From assembly GCA_947378965.1 (NCBI GenBank), contig CANCMG010000008.1:1-64000 (forward strand): a stretch of 64,000 nt of DNA, in the 5' to 3' direction. Positions 46,041 to 57,311 of the stretch are shown piece by piece. The DNA comes from Alcaligenaceae bacterium. Lineage in GTDB: Bacteria; Pseudomonadota; Gammaproteobacteria; Burkholderiales; Burkholderiaceae_B. The position numbers were made by a program, and so were the translations under genes. The notes below the pieces were generated by a model, which saw only the letters and a list, made by a program, of their open reading frames with translations, had not been told where the DNA came from and made no database searches. Every line of letters starts with the position of its first letter. The first letter of the stretch is position 1.

Positions 46041-47903
46041 ATGACAATGACGATTGATTCAAAGGCCAAATCTGGCGCCTCGCGGGTGCTGGCCACGGTG
46101 TTTGGCTATGAGTCGTTTCGTGGCGACCAACAGGCGATTGTCGAACACGTGATCGGCGGCGGTGATGCCTTGGTGCTGATGCCCACCGGCGCCGGAAAAT
46201 CCCTTTGTTATCAGGTGCCTGCGCTTGTGCGTTCGGGTGTTGGGATTGTGATTTCGCCCTTGATTGCCTTAATGCAGGATCAAGTCGATGCGCTCACAGA
46301 GCTGGGTGTTCGCGCAGCGTTTTTAAACTCGACCCAAGATTGGCAAGATTCGCGCGAGGTTGAGCAGGCTTTTTTGGCGGGCGAGCTTGATCTGTTGTAC
46401 GTGGCGCCCGAGCGTTTGCTGACCGATCGCTGTCTGCAATTGCTCTCGCGCGGCAAATTAGCCTTGTTTGCGATTGACGAGGCGCATTGCGTGTCGCAGT
46501 GGGGGCACGATTTCAGGCCAGAATATCTTGGCTTGTCGATGTTGCACGAGCGCTGGCCAAACGTACCGCGTGTTGCGCTCACAGCCACCGCCACTGATGT
46601 CACCCGTACCGAAATCGCAGAACGTCTTGCCTTGGGTGAGGCGCGCCATTTTGTAGCAAGCTTTGATCGCCCCAATATTCGCTATCACATCGTCGAAAAG
46701 CAAGAGGTGCGCAAGCAGTTGCTGCAATTATTGCGACAAGAACATGCCGGCGATGCGGGCATTGTGTATTGCTTGTCTCGCAACAAAGTGGATGAAACAG
46801 CCGAGTTTTTGTGCGCTCAGGGCATTGAGGCTTTACCCTACCACGCTGGGTTGGGGCCCGCGGTGCGTGCCAAAAATCAATCCAGATTTCTGCGCGAAGA
46901 CGGCATCGTGATGGTCGCAACAATTGCGTTTGGGATGGGGATTGACAAGCCCGATGTGCGGTTTGTGGCGCACATTGATATGCCTAAGTCGGTCGAGGGC
47001 TATTACCAAGAAACCGGCAGAGCCGGGCGTGACGGCATGCCGGCGACCGCCTGGCTGGCCTATGGGTTGCAAGATGTGGTGCAACAGCGCCGTATGATCG
47101 ACGAATCAAGCGGTGATGACTCGTTTAGGCGCCGCTTGGGCTCGCAGCTAGATGCCATGCTTGGCTTATGCGAAACCATTTCTTGCCGTCGCCAACGGTT
47201 GCTGCAATATTTCGGTCAAACGATGTCGGCCTGCGGCAATTGTGACAATTGTTTGGTGCCCCCTGAGGCGTGGGATGGCACCGTGGCTGCTCAAAAGATG
47301 TTGTCAACGATTTACCGGCTTTGGAAAGAGCGCGGCCAACGTTATGGAGCCGGTCATTTAATTGATATTCTGCGGGGCAAACAAACGCCGCGGGTGCTTG
47401 AACATGGTCACGGCTCGCTAACGGTGTTTGGGATCGGTCAGGATCTGTCTGAGCAAGCGTGGCGCAGTGTCTTGCGGCAGTTGCTCGCGCACAGTTTGCT
47501 GATGGTCGATCAAGAGGGCTATGGCACCCTCGCGCTCACCGATCAAAGTCGTGCAGTGTTAAAAGGCGAACGCACCTTGTTGCTGCGTCGCGAAGCCGAG
47601 CGCACGACCGAGCGCTCGGGTCGAGCTGGCGCCACACCTCGTAGCAAAGCCCCGCAATCAGATCTGCCGCTTGCAGCACAGCCGATTTTTGAGGCCTTGC
47701 GCAGTTGGCGTGCGGGCATTGCCCGCAGCCACGGTGTGCCTGCGTACGTGATTTTTCATGATGCCAGCCTGCGTGAGATTGCACTTGCCCGTCCCGACAG
47801 CCTTGAGGCGCTTTCGCACGTCAACGGGGTGGGCACAAAAAAACTCGAGTCTTACGGTGAGTCGATTTTGGCGTGCATTGCAGAGTTTGAAGACGCGAAT
47901 TGA
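46041..47903 (+). CDS. recQ: ATP-dependent DNA helicase RecQ
   Basis: MPTGAGKSLCYQVPALV, AIDEAHCVSQWGHDFRPEY, QETGRAGRDG, zinc-binding region and HRDC domain. Confidence 0.97.
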   Translation: MTMTIDSKAKSGASRVLATVFGYESFRGDQQAIVEHVIGGGDALVLMPTGAGKSLCYQVPALVRSGVGIVISPLIALMQDQVDALTELGVRAAFLNSTQDWQDSREVEQAFLAGELDLLYVAPERLLTDRCLQLLSRGKLALFAIDEAHCVSQWGHDFRPEYLGLSMLHERWPNVPRVALTATATDVTRTEIAERLALGEARHFVASFDRPNIRYHIVEKQEVRKQLLQLLRQEHAGDAGIVYCLSRNKVDETAEFLCAQGIEALPYHAGLGPAVRAKNQSRFLREDGIVMVATIAFGMGIDKPDVRFVAHIDMPKSVEGYYQETGRAGRDGMPATAWLAYGLQDVVQQRRMIDESSGDDSFRRRLGSQLDAMLGLCETISCRRQRLLQYFGQTMSACGNCDNCLVPPEAWDGTVAAQKMLSTIYRLWKERGQRYGAGHLIDILRGKQTPRVLEHGHGSLTVFGIGQDLSEQAWRSVLRQLLAHSLLMVDQEGYGTLALTDQSRAVLKGERTLLLRREAERTTERSGRAGATPRSKAPQSDLPLAAQPIFEALRSWRAGIARSHGVPAYVIFHDASLREIALARPDSLEALSHVNGVGTKKLESYGESILACIAEFEDAN

Positions 47904-47974
47904 TTTGAGATGACAGCGCACGGTATTGACGCACGAGTCATCGTGCGCATCGCCCGCCCGTCAGCGAGTCGTCG

Positions 47975-49039
47975 TCAGTCAAAAAGCTTTCCGTCTGCTG
48001 TCGTACTGGGTGGCTTTAAGCCCAAATGGCGCCAGGTGGTTTGCGTGGCCATGCGGCCGCGCGAGGTGCGTTGTAAATAGCCATGCTGAATCAGATACGG
48101 TTCGATTACGTCTTCGATGGTGTCGCGCTCTTCGCCAATGGCAGCAGCCAAGCTATCAACCCCAACGGGGCCGCCGTCAAACTTGTGAATGATGGCTTCA
48201 AGCAGCTTGCGATCCATCAAGTCTAAGCCTTGCGGGTCGACCTCAAGCATCGATAACGCGGCGTTGGCAACCGCTGAGTCAATCGTGCCATTGGCCTTGA
48301 CCTGCGCGTAGTCGCGCACACGGCGCAGCAAACGATTCGCGATACGTGGCGTGCCACGCGCGCGTCGGGCCACCTCAGCGGCTCCATCCGGAGTGATTGG
48401 CACTTGCAGCAAACCTGCACTGCGGGTGGCGATGCGGGTCAGTTCGTCGGGCGTATAAAACTCTAAGCGCGACACAATACCAAAACGATCACGTAATGGA
48501 TTGGTCAGCATCCCGGCGCGGGTTGTGGCCCCGATCAGGGTAAAGGGCTGCAAATCGAGTTTGACACTGCGTGCGGCGGGGCCTTCACCAATCAAAATAT
48601 CAATCTGAAAATCTTCAAGTGCGGGGTAGAGAATCTCTTCGACGACGGGTGATAAACGATGGATTTCATCAATGAACAACACGTCGTTGCGTTCAAGGTT
48701 GGTCAGCAACGCTGCCAAGTCACCTGGTCGCTCAAGTACGGGCCCAGAAGTTTGGCGCAAATTGACACCCATTTCGTGGGCGATGATGTGGGCTAGCGTT
48801 GTTTTACCCAGGCCTGGGGGGCCAAAGAGCAGGACGTGATCGAGCGACTCTTGGCGGTTGCGTGCCGCCGAGATAAATATTTGTAGTTGCTCGCGTACCC
48901 GTTGTTGGCCCACGTACTCTTGAAGCGCACGGGGGCGCAAGGCGCGTTCGATGGATTCTTCGTTGGGCGAAGTCGCCTGAGGGGCCACCAAACGAGTGGG
49001 TTCAGCACGAGAATTCAAAGAATCGGACTGTATAGCCAT
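47975..49039 (-). CDS. ruvB: Holliday junction branch migration DNA helicase RuvB
   Basis: Probable start [62 protein letters not shown]. Confidence 0.97.
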   Translation of the reverse strand: MAIQSDSLNSRAEPTRLVAPQATSPNEESIERALRPRALQEYVGQQRVREQLQIFISAARNRQESLDHVLLFGPPGLGKTTLAHIIAHEMGVNLRQTSGPVLERPGDLAALLTNLERNDVLFIDEIHRLSPVVEEILYPALEDFQIDILIGEGPAARSVKLDLQPFTLIGATTRAGMLTNPLRDRFGIVSRLEFYTPDELTRIATRSAGLLQVPITPDGAAEVARRARGTPRIANRLLRRVRDYAQVKANGTIDSAVANAALSMLEVDPQGLDLMDRKLLEAIIHKFDGGPVGVDSLAAAIGEERDTIEDVIEPYLIQHGYLQRTSRGRMATQTTWRHLGLKPPSTTADGKLFD

Positions 49040-49138
49040 AAAAGTATGATCTTTAGTATCAGAATTGCAACTGGCGCAAAATCGCCTAGACAATCGTACA
49101 CTATCCCTTACGTTGATCCCCTATTTCAGAGAAAACTC

Positions 49139-50110
49139 ATGTCGCTTGTTTTACCTACTTATGATGATGTTGTTCGCGCTGCGGCCACCCTCAAGGGCGT
49201 GGCGCACCGTACCCCCGTGATGACCTCAGACACAGCAGATCGTCTGACTGGCGCAAAGCTGTACTTTAAGTGCGAAAACCTGCAGCGCATGGGGGCGTTC
49301 AAGTTCAGGGGCGGCTACAACGCCATTGCGAATTTGTCACCTGAACAGCGCCGTGCTGGAGTCTTGACCTATTCGTCTGGCAATCATGCGCAGGCGATTG
49401 CTTTGTCGGGCAAGTTACTAGGCGTTGCGACCACCATCATCATGCCGCACGACGCACCGGTGGCAAAAAAGGCTGCAACAGAAGGCTATGGCGCTACCGT
49501 CGTCTCCTATGACCGGTACAAAGAAGATCGTGAAGATGTGGCACGCGCGCTTCAACAAAAAACTGGCATGGTCATTATCCCCCCGTACGACCATCTTCAT
49601 GTGATTGCGGGCCAGGGCACCGCGGCTAAAGAGTTGATCGAAGACGTCGGTGAGCTGGATTATTTGCTGGTGTGTTTAGGTGGCGGTGGCTTGCTGGCAG
49701 GCAGTGCTTTGTCGGCCGCTGCCTTGAGTCCGAACTGCAAGGTCTATGGTGTCGAGCCCGAGGCGGGTAATGATGGTCAGCAATCGTTGCGTAAAGGCGA
49801 GGTCGTGCGCATCGAGCCGCCGCGCTCGATTGCCGATGGCGCCTTGACGCTGTACTTGGGTAAGCTGACCTTTGGCGTGATTCAACAAAAAGTCACTGAT
49901 ATTTTGACCGTCACCGACTCGCAGCTCGTTGACACCATGAAGTTCTTTGGCGAGCGGATGAAAATCGTCGTTGAACCGACTGGTTGCTTGGGCGCCGCCG
50001 CGGTGATGCATGGGGCCTTAGCTGTGCCCCCCGGCGCACGCGTGGGCGTGATTTTGAGTGGTGGTAATGTAGACTTGAAATCCTATGCGGGCTTTATTAC
50101 GCAGGCTTGA
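49139..50110 (+). CDS. threonine ammonia-lyase/serine-threonine dehydratase (PLP-dependent)
   Basis: MSLVLPTYDDVVRAAATLKGVAHRTPVMTS; CENLQRMGAFKFRGGYNA; CLGGGGLLAG. Confidence 0.92.
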   Translation: MSLVLPTYDDVVRAAATLKGVAHRTPVMTSDTADRLTGAKLYFKCENLQRMGAFKFRGGYNAIANLSPEQRRAGVLTYSSGNHAQAIALSGKLLGVATTIIMPHDAPVAKKAATEGYGATVVSYDRYKEDREDVARALQQKTGMVIIPPYDHLHVIAGQGTAAKELIEDVGELDYLLVCLGGGGLLAGSALSAAALSPNCKVYGVEPEAGNDGQQSLRKGEVVRIEPPRSIADGALTLYLGKLTFGVIQQKVTDILTVTDSQLVDTMKFFGERMKIVVEPTGCLGAAAVMHGALAVPPGARVGVILSGGNVDLKSYAGFITQA

Positions 50111-50127
50111 GTCTCTTTGGGGGTTGT

Positions 50128-51048
50128 ATGCGCATTTTGGCAATTGGTGGGGCAGGATTTATTGGGCGGCAAGTGGTGGGCCGCCTGGTGGCCCAGGGGC
50201 ATGTTGTCCACGTACCGACTCGCCAGTTTCAGCATGGTCGCGAACTGTTAGTGCACCCAACGGTTACCGTGATGCAAGCCGATATTCACGACGACGCCAC
50301 GCTAGAGCGGTTAGTGGCGGGTTGTGATGTGGTGATGAATTTCGTTGGTATTTTGCATAGCCGCGAGGGGCAGCCTTACGGTGCCGACTTTGATCGTGCG
50401 CATGTGCAATTACCCCGCCGCATCGCCCAGGCGTGCCGTACACATCAGGTCAAGCGCTTTATTCATCTCAGTGCCTTGGGGGCTGATTTGCAAGGCCCAA
50501 GCGGGTATTTACGCTCAAAGGCAGCGGGCGAACAAGCGATTCGCAACACCTACGCCAATCCAGGGGTGGGCGATTTCACGATCTTTAGGCCTTCGGTGGT
50601 GTTTGGGCCTGAAGACAAATTTATGAATATGTTTGCGCAGTTGGCGCGCTTCTTGTTTGTGTTGCCGATTGCGGGCGCACGCGCAAAAATGCAGCCAGTG
50701 TATGTAGGAGATGTGGCAAGCGCCGTCATGAACGTGTTGAACCTGCCCGCAGCGGCCAACCAGACGTATGATTTGGCTGGCCCTCGCACCTACTCACTTG
50801 GCGAACTGGTCAAGCTCGCCGCGCTCTGGAGCGGCCACCCCAGAGTGGTGATTGAGTTGCCGATGGCGCTCGGGCGCGTACAAGCGTTCGTGTTCGAATG
50901 CTTGCCAGGCGAACCGCTGCTGTCGCGAGATAATTTAGCGTCGTTATCGGTCGACAATGTCAGCGTCGAACCGATGGCTGCCGATTTAAAGTTGGTGGCA
51001 ACACCGCTTGAGTCTGTCGCGCCAATTTATTTAAAGCCTGCCACGTGA
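50128..51048 (+). CDS. NDUFA9-like NAD(P)H-binding epimerase-family protein
   Basis: MRILAIGGAGFIGRQVVGRLVAQGHVV; FIHLSALGADLQGPSGYLRSKAAGEQAI; RPSVVFGPEDKFMNMFA. Confidence 0.87.
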   Translation: MRILAIGGAGFIGRQVVGRLVAQGHVVHVPTRQFQHGRELLVHPTVTVMQADIHDDATLERLVAGCDVVMNFVGILHSREGQPYGADFDRAHVQLPRRIAQACRTHQVKRFIHLSALGADLQGPSGYLRSKAAGEQAIRNTYANPGVGDFTIFRPSVVFGPEDKFMNMFAQLARFLFVLPIAGARAKMQPVYVGDVASAVMNVLNLPAAANQTYDLAGPRTYSLGELVKLAALWSGHPRVVIELPMALGRVQAFVFECLPGEPLLSRDNLASLSVDNVSVEPMAADLKLVATPLESVAPIYLKPAT

Positions 51049-51210
51049 CGCGAAGTCCTGAGCGGGCGTTCACTGAGTCACAAAAAGGGAAGCGCTCACT
51101 TAGGTTTAATGCCTGCGATGGGCGCAGAACAGAGAAAGAATTTGCGGTGGTGGCATCCCTTTGAGTACGATTGCAAAAATCACTTCATCACAAAACGAGA
51201 CAATACAAAC

Positions 51211-52230
51211 ATGGCAACGGTTAAACAAGGTAAAGCTTTAAATATCAAAGAATCACGTATCCTGATCGCTGGGGCTGCTAGCCTAGTGGGTTCGCACACT
51301 GCTGATTTGTTACTCAAAGAAGGCGCGCGCGAGGTTTTGCTGCTCGATAACTTCTCGTTTGGCTCAATGGATGCCATTGCGCACTTACAAAATGATCCGC
51401 GCATCAAAATCGTGCGTGCAGATTTGATGCGCTTGCCTGAGTTGTTGGATGCGACCAAAGGCGTTGACGGCGTAGTGCATCTGGCCGCCTACATGACGTT
51501 AGGGTTTTCACAAACGCCCTGGCAAGCGGTTGATGTCAATATCCGCGGCGCGCAAAATATGCTCGAAGCCTGCCGTGTCAATCAAGTTAAAAAAATTGTC
51601 TTCGCGTCGTCGAATGCGGTGTATGGCTATGGCACGGGGATCAAGGGTGCCTTGCACGAAGAGACTCCCTTTTATTCTGTCGGTGCACCGCCCGCCGCGA
51701 TTTTGTACGGCGCTTCAAAAATTATGGGCGAGCAGTTGTGTCGCCACTACCACCAAAGCGCAGGTCAGGATTACGTGGTCTTGCGTTATTCAACCGTATA
51801 TGGCGAGCGTCAACACTATCGTGCTGCCAACTCGCTTTACATCATGGAAACCTACGACCTTGTCCGCAAGGGTCAAGCGCCAGTGTTGCCTGGTGACGGC
51901 ACTGACACCAAGCACTTTGTGCATGTCTCAGACGTTGCGCGTGCCAATCTGGCAGCCTTACAAAGCACAGCGACCGATGTGGCGGTCAACGTCTCTGGCC
52001 CAGCCCCCATCACGACGGGCGAGCTGGTCCAATTGGTTCTTGAGTATTGCAAAAGCTCGCTTAAACCAGAGATTCGTCCAGATCCACCGGGCAAAGTTCG
52101 CTTAACCTCAGGTGGTGCGTTTCATATCCCGCACGACAAAGCCGGCGAGGTGATTGGCTGGAAACCAGTCGTCACCATGAAAGAGGGTGTGACGCGTTTG
52201 TTGGCATGGCTTGAGCAACAAAACAAATAA
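51211..52230 (+). CDS. NAD-dependent epimerase/dehydratase
   Basis: Probable start MATVKQGKALNIKESRILIAGAASLVGSHTADLL; YGASKIMGEQLCRHYH. Confidence 0.88.
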   Translation: MATVKQGKALNIKESRILIAGAASLVGSHTADLLLKEGAREVLLLDNFSFGSMDAIAHLQNDPRIKIVRADLMRLPELLDATKGVDGVVHLAAYMTLGFSQTPWQAVDVNIRGAQNMLEACRVNQVKKIVFASSNAVYGYGTGIKGALHEETPFYSVGAPPAAILYGASKIMGEQLCRHYHQSAGQDYVVLRYSTVYGERQHYRAANSLYIMETYDLVRKGQAPVLPGDGTDTKHFVHVSDVARANLAALQSTATDVAVNVSGPAPITTGELVQLVLEYCKSSLKPEIRPDPPGKVRLTSGGAFHIPHDKAGEVIGWKPVVTMKEGVTRLLAWLEQQNK

Positions 52231-52274
52231 GGCAAAAAGCCAACACCATCCGGCTTTACGTTAAAGGATTTCAG

Positions 52275-53231
52275 ATGCAACGCTATCTTCAGCAAGGCAT
52301 AACAATACTTTTTTGTTGTTTAGGATTCTTTTCAACGGAGGCGATGGCTTGGCCGACTCGACCGATTGAGATTGTTGTGGGTTTTGCGCCAGGTGGCGGC
52401 ACTGACATCACGGCACGTACACTGGCGACGTATCTTGAAAAAGAACTCGGGGGCTCGGTCGTGATTGTGAATAAATCGGGCGCGTCAGGCGCAATCGGTT
52501 TGGCCTATGTGGCGCGCGCCAAGCCCGATGGCCATACGTTAGGCATGACAAATATGCCTGGCTTGCTCACGATACCGATTGAGCGCGAGGCTGGCTATGT
52601 GCCAGCTGACTTCACCTATTTAGCCAATCTGGTCAGAGATCCTTGCGCGTTTAGCGTGAGCATCAATTCGCCCTACAAAACGCTTGCAGATCTGGTGGCC
52701 GCTGCCCGCGCGAATCCCGGAAAAATCAGCGTGAGTACCTCGGGTATCGGCACCGATGACCACTTGCAAATGGCATTTTTTGAAAAAGCGACTGGCACTA
52801 AACTCAACCATGTGCCATTTAATGGCGCAGCTCCTCAGCGCAACGCGGTGTTTGGAGGGCATACCGACGTGGGCGGCATGAATGTCGGAGAAGCCATGCC
52901 CTACAACGGCATTAACTTACGTATTTTGGCGCAGGCCGCTGAGGTGCGCTCGGTACTTGCCCCAGATGTGCCAACGTTTAAAGAGCAGGGCGTCGATGTC
53001 GTGTTGGCTTCTGAGCGCGGGTTGGTGGGCCCCAAAGGTTTGCCAAAGGAGGTGCAACAAAAATTAGAGGTGGCACTCGCTAAAATTGCGAAAAATCCAG
53101 AGTTTGTTCAACAGATTCGATCGCAGTTTACCGAGCTCGATTATGTGCCTAGCGAGGCATGGCAAGCGCGGTTGGCTCGCGCCGATCTTGAACTGCGAGC
53201 GCTCTGGAAGACGCAACGCTGGGCCGACTAA
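52275..53231 (+). CDS. Bug-family tripartite tricarboxylate transporter substrate-binding protein
   Basis: RPIEIVVGFAPGGGTDITARTLA; NKSGASGAIGLAYVARAKPDGHT. Confidence 0.9.
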   Translation: MQRYLQQGITILFCCLGFFSTEAMAWPTRPIEIVVGFAPGGGTDITARTLATYLEKELGGSVVIVNKSGASGAIGLAYVARAKPDGHTLGMTNMPGLLTIPIEREAGYVPADFTYLANLVRDPCAFSVSINSPYKTLADLVAAARANPGKISVSTSGIGTDDHLQMAFFEKATGTKLNHVPFNGAAPQRNAVFGGHTDVGGMNVGEAMPYNGINLRILAQAAEVRSVLAPDVPTFKEQGVDVVLASERGLVGPKGLPKEVQQKLEVALAKIAKNPEFVQQIRSQFTELDYVPSEAWQARLARADLELRALWKTQRWAD

Positions 53232-53262
53232 CAAGATAATCCCTTGGGCAACAGAGACAAAG

Positions 53263-54258
53263 ATGAAAAATATATTTTCTAAAAAAATGATTCAATCCAC
53301 CGTTGGCCTGTTGGTGGCTGCAGTGCTAGGGTTAGGTACCTTGGCTCACACTCATGCAGCCGGGTTTCCTGAAAAAGCCGTGACACTTGTGGTGCCTTAT
53401 CCAGCTGGCGGTGCGACTGACGTGATCGCTCGCATGATTGCTGAAAAATTGCCGGCGGTGTGGGGGCAGCAGGTGGTGGTGGCTAATCGTCCTGGGGCGG
53501 GTACGACCGTAGCCGCTGAGGCCTTAGCCCGCGCGCCTGGCGATGGCTATATGTTGTACATGACCACCGCCGCACATACGATTAGTGCCAGTCTGTATAA
53601 AAAACTCAATTACGATCCGATTAAAGACTTTGCCCCTATTACCCTGGTGTCAACAATCCCCTTGGTCTTGGTGACGACGGCAGCGCTGCCGGTCAATACG
53701 GTGCCCGAGTTAGTGGCTTACGCCAAGGCGCAAAAAAATGGCTTGTCGATGGCGTCGACCGGTAATGGCACCCCGCAGCATCTGACGGGCGAACTCTTTA
53801 AAGCCAAGACCGGGGTGCCTTTCGTACATGTACCTTATAAGGGTGATCCGCCGATGTTGACAGATTTAATCGGCGGGCAGGTGCAGGTAGCGTTTGTCAC
53901 CTTGTCTGCAGCGCTGCCTTACATTAAGTCGGGTAAATTGCGCGCGATTGCCTTGGCGCATCCGACTCGGGTTGAGGCGTTGGCTAACGTTCCAACAATG
54001 ACAGAGGCGGGCATGCCTGGCTTTAATGCAGCGACCTGGTTTGGTTTGTTTGGCCCGGCGTCGATGCCACAAGAATTACGCCAAAAAATTTATCAAACAG
54101 TTCAGCGCATTGTGGCCGAACCTGGTATGCAGCAACGCTTGCTTGAAATGGGCGGAGAAATCAACAACAGCTCACCCGAGGCGTTTCAGAAGGTGATCGA
54201 TGTTGAAGTTAAAAACTGGGCTGAGGCGGTAAAGTTGTCGGGCGCCAGTGTGGATTAG
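53263..54258 (+). CDS. Bug-family tripartite tricarboxylate transporter substrate-binding protein
   Basis: Probable start MKNIFSKKMIQS; KAVTLVVPYPAGGATDVIARMIAEKL; NRPGAGTTVAAEALARAPGDGY; HVPYKGDPPMLTDLIGGQVQ. Confidence 0.92.
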   Translation: MKNIFSKKMIQSTVGLLVAAVLGLGTLAHTHAAGFPEKAVTLVVPYPAGGATDVIARMIAEKLPAVWGQQVVVANRPGAGTTVAAEALARAPGDGYMLYMTTAAHTISASLYKKLNYDPIKDFAPITLVSTIPLVLVTTAALPVNTVPELVAYAKAQKNGLSMASTGNGTPQHLTGELFKAKTGVPFVHVPYKGDPPMLTDLIGGQVQVAFVTLSAALPYIKSGKLRAIALAHPTRVEALANVPTMTEAGMPGFNAATWFGLFGPASMPQELRQKIYQTVQRIVAEPGMQQRLLEMGGEINNSSPEAFQKVIDVEVKNWAEAVKLSGASVD

Positions 54259-54293
54259 CTTGGTCAGCGGGTAGTGCGCTTGGTGGGTTGTGC

Positions 54294-54866
54294 TTAGCGC
54301 GACAAACTCTTGAGCGCGAGTCGGATGCCGTCCGACACACTCACACCCTCTGGAAGCGTTTTCAGTGCCGTGAGTGATTCGCGTTCTGAGTAGCCCAACG
54401 CAGTTAGCGCATGCAGCACATCTGTTTGGTTGCCCGCCGAGACGCTAGGTGCAGCACCTAATTCGGCGCCGAGCTTACCTTTCATTTCAAGTAGCAGTCG
54501 CTGGGCTGTTTTAGTGCCAATGCCCGGAATGCGAGTGAGGCGAGCGGGCTCTTGTAGGGTAATGGCCTGAGCCAGATCGGCCACCGACATGCCCGACAAT
54601 ACCGCGAGTGCTGTGCGTGCGCCAATGCCGCTCACTTTTACAAGCTCGCGAAACGCCGCACGTTCTTGCGCACTTGAAAATCCAAACAGGATGTGGGCAT
54701 CTTCGCGCACAGTAAGGTGGGTCAGGATGGTGACCTGTGCGCCAAGTTCAGGTAATGCATAAAACGTCGTCATCGAGACATCAATTTCGTAGCCAACACC
54801 CTGCACATCTAAACCGATGCGTGGCGGCATTTTTTCGTACAAAGTACCAGTGAGTCGACCGATCAT
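54294..54866 (-). CDS. ruvA: Holliday junction branch migration protein RuvA
   Basis: [66 protein letters not shown]. Confidence 0.97.
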   Translation of the reverse strand: MIGRLTGTLYEKMPPRIGLDVQGVGYEIDVSMTTFYALPELGAQVTILTHLTVREDAHILFGFSSAQERAAFRELVKVSGIGARTALAVLSGMSVADLAQAITLQEPARLTRIPGIGTKTAQRLLLEMKGKLGAELGAAPSVSAGNQTDVLHALTALGYSERESLTALKTLPEGVSVSDGIRLALKSLSR

Positions 54867-54882
54867 TGTTATGTTCCTTAAG

Positions 54883-55434
54883 TTAGCCCAGTAGTCGTCC
54901 GCCACGCACGCGCGTGCGTCCACGTGCGGTGCGCTGCTGATAGCTGGTCACGCCGAGTTTTTCGGCTAAAGGGCTGACATGCGCATGGCAGATAGCGCAA
55001 GCGAGCGCATCCGCTGAATCCGGTGCGGGCACCCCATCGAGCGATAACAGGCGCTGCACCATCATCTGTACTTGTTCTTTCGCGGCGCGCCCGGCCCCCA
55101 CGACTGATTTCTTAATTTGCAGAGCGCTATATTCAAACACGGCTAAATCTCGGTCAGCCAGCGCGCACAACGCGGCTCCGCGGGCTTGACCCAGCAACAA
55201 GGTGGTTGCTGGATTCGTATTCATGAACACAATTTCTAGGGCGGCTACGTCTGGCCGAGTGTCTTCAATCACTTGGCGCAGGTTATCCAGAATCACTTTG
55301 AGTCTTAGGGGTAGCGTGATGTCAGTGGGTACTACGATGGTGCCACTCGCGACATAGGTGAGTCGCGAGCCGACCAAGTCAATCACGCCAAACCCGGTAC
55401 GGCGCAAGCCCGGGTCAACGCCTAAGATGCGCAT
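54883..55434 (-). CDS. ruvC: crossover junction endodeoxyribonuclease RuvC
   Basis: [56 protein letters not shown]. Confidence 0.97.
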   Translation of the reverse strand: MRILGVDPGLRRTGFGVIDLVGSRLTYVASGTIVVPTDITLPLRLKVILDNLRQVIEDTRPDVAALEIVFMNTNPATTLLLGQARGAALCALADRDLAVFEYSALQIKKSVVGAGRAAKEQVQMMVQRLLSLDGVPAPDSADALACAICHAHVSPLAEKLGVTSYQQRTARGRTRVRGGRLLG

Positions 55435-55477
55435 ACGCTGCTGCACACGGGGCGTTGAGCTTTCATCATTTTGCGAT

Positions 55478-57067
55478 TTAATGCCTGAAGTGACGCATGC
55501 CAGTCAGTACCATCACAATGCCACGCTCGTTGGCGGCAGCGATCACCTCGTCGTCGCGCATGCTGCCACCCGGTTGAATGACGCAAGTTGCGCCTGCATC
55601 GATCACAACATCTAAACCGTCGCGAAACGGAAAGAACGCATCAGACGCAACGGCTGAGCCTTTAAGGGTCAGGCCCGCGTTTTCGGCCTTGATTGAGGCG
55701 ATGCGTGCCGAATCAATACGGCTCATCTGGCCAGCACCCACGCCTAAGGTCATGCCTTCGCCACAAAAAACAATGGCGTTTGATTTAACAAACTTGGCAA
55801 CCTTCCAGGCAAACAGTAAATCGCTCAACTGAGCAGGAGTCGGTTGTTTGCGTGTGGCGACTTTGAGATCACTCGCTTGCACGGTTTGCGAGTCAGGTGT
55901 CTGTACCAGCCAGCCACCACCCACCCGTTTCACGTCGATGTCGTTTTGGCCGTCACCCATCGGCACTTGTAGTACGCGAACGTTTTTCTTGGCGGTTAAA
56001 AATTCAAGCGCCGCTTGATCGTAGGCTGGTGCAAGTAAGACCTCAACAAATTGATTACTGATCGCCTTGGCGCAGGCCAGATTGACGGTGCGATTAAAGG
56101 CGATGATGCCGCCAAAAGCTGAGGTCGGGTCTGTTTTAAACGCTTTGAGATAGGCGTTGACCGCTTTGTCAGCCACGGCCACGCCACAGGGGTTCGCGTG
56201 TTTGACGATGACGCAAGCTGGCTCGGCAAAACTGCGTACGCAATCCCACGCTGCGTCTGAATCGGCGATGTTGTTATACGACAGCTCTTTGCCTTGCAGT
56301 TGCACGAAGTTACCTAGCAGGCCTGCTGGGCAAGTTGGATCGGCATAAAACGCTGAGCGCTGCTGTGCGTTTTCGCCGTAGCGCAACACTTGCTGTTGAT
56401 GCACTTGTAGGGTGAGTGTGTTGGGCCAGGTGCTGCGCTCGGGTACCGCGTCTTGTGCGGGTTCGGGTGCGACCAGACTGCTGAGGTAAGCCGCAATCGC
56501 GCCATCGTAGGCGCTCGTGTGCGCGTAGACCTTGGTGGCGAGTGCTAGCCGCAGCCCATATGACGTGTCACCACTAGCATCCATGTCTTTTAAGACGCGG
56601 GGGTAATCAGCAGGGTCGATGACGACGGTGACGCCACCCGCTTCAGTGCCGTGATTTTTTGCGGCTGCGCGCAGCATGGCTGGCCCACCGATATCGATAT
56701 TTTCAACGGCATCGGCAAAGGTGCAGTCAGGCTTGGCGATGGCCGCACGAAAAGGATACAGGTTGACCACGAGCAGGTCGATACGCTCAATGCCGTGCTC
56801 TTGAAGAGTTTGTAAGTGCTCGGCGCTATCGCGTCGCGCTAACAGCCCACCGTGAATTTTTGGGTGCAGGGTTTTGACGCGGCCATCCAGGATTTCAGGC
56901 GAACCCGTGTGCTGTGCCACTTCGGTGACCGTTAAGCCGGCCTGGGCCAGCAATTTTGCCGTGCCTCCGGTTGAAAGCAGTCGTACACCGCGCTTAGCAA
57001 GTGCTTTGGCAAAATCGACGATGCCGTCTTTGTCTGAAACAGAGAGGAGTGCGGTTTGAATAGTCAT
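55478..57067 (-). CDS. purH: bifunctional AICAR formyltransferase/IMP cyclohydrolase PurH
   Basis: 529 aa; [76 protein letters not shown]. Confidence 0.97.
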   Translation of the reverse strand: MTIQTALLSVSDKDGIVDFAKALAKRGVRLLSTGGTAKLLAQAGLTVTEVAQHTGSPEILDGRVKTLHPKIHGGLLARRDSAEHLQTLQEHGIERIDLLVVNLYPFRAAIAKPDCTFADAVENIDIGGPAMLRAAAKNHGTEAGGVTVVIDPADYPRVLKDMDASGDTSYGLRLALATKVYAHTSAYDGAIAAYLSSLVAPEPAQDAVPERSTWPNTLTLQVHQQQVLRYGENAQQRSAFYADPTCPAGLLGNFVQLQGKELSYNNIADSDAAWDCVRSFAEPACVIVKHANPCGVAVADKAVNAYLKAFKTDPTSAFGGIIAFNRTVNLACAKAISNQFVEVLLAPAYDQAALEFLTAKKNVRVLQVPMGDGQNDIDVKRVGGGWLVQTPDSQTVQASDLKVATRKQPTPAQLSDLLFAWKVAKFVKSNAIVFCGEGMTLGVGAGQMSRIDSARIASIKAENAGLTLKGSAVASDAFFPFRDGLDVVIDAGATCVIQPGGSMRDDEVIAAANERGIVMVLTGMRHFRH

Positions 57068-57300
57068 ATAAGCTTGTGTGCCAGCAGTTTTTTTCGAAGA
57101 GTATTACGCGTAACGCCCAGCATCAGGGCGGCACGAGATTGATTGTTGTTGGCCCGTTGCATGGCAACGGCTAACAAAGGGCGTTCGACACAGCCGACCA
57201 CCATGTCATAGAGATCGTTGGGCTCGGTGTCACCCAAGTCGGCAAAGTAACTATCAAGGCTTAAGCGTACCGCTTCATCAAGGATATTATTTTTTTTCAT
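57064..57300 (-). CDS. fis: Fis-family DNA-binding protein
   Basis: 78 aa; C-terminal [28 protein letters not shown]; located between dusB and purH. Confidence 0.93.
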   Translation of the reverse strand: MKKNNILDEAVRLSLDSYFADLGDTEPNDLYDMVVGCVERPLLAVAMQRANNNQSRAALMLGVTRNTLRKKLLAHKLI

Positions 57301-57311
57301 GAGATAGCCCT

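Noticed and set aside
51530-52105. 191-aa ORF in an alternative frame
   Set aside because: Lies wholly within the recognisable epimerase gene and has no protein-like composition.
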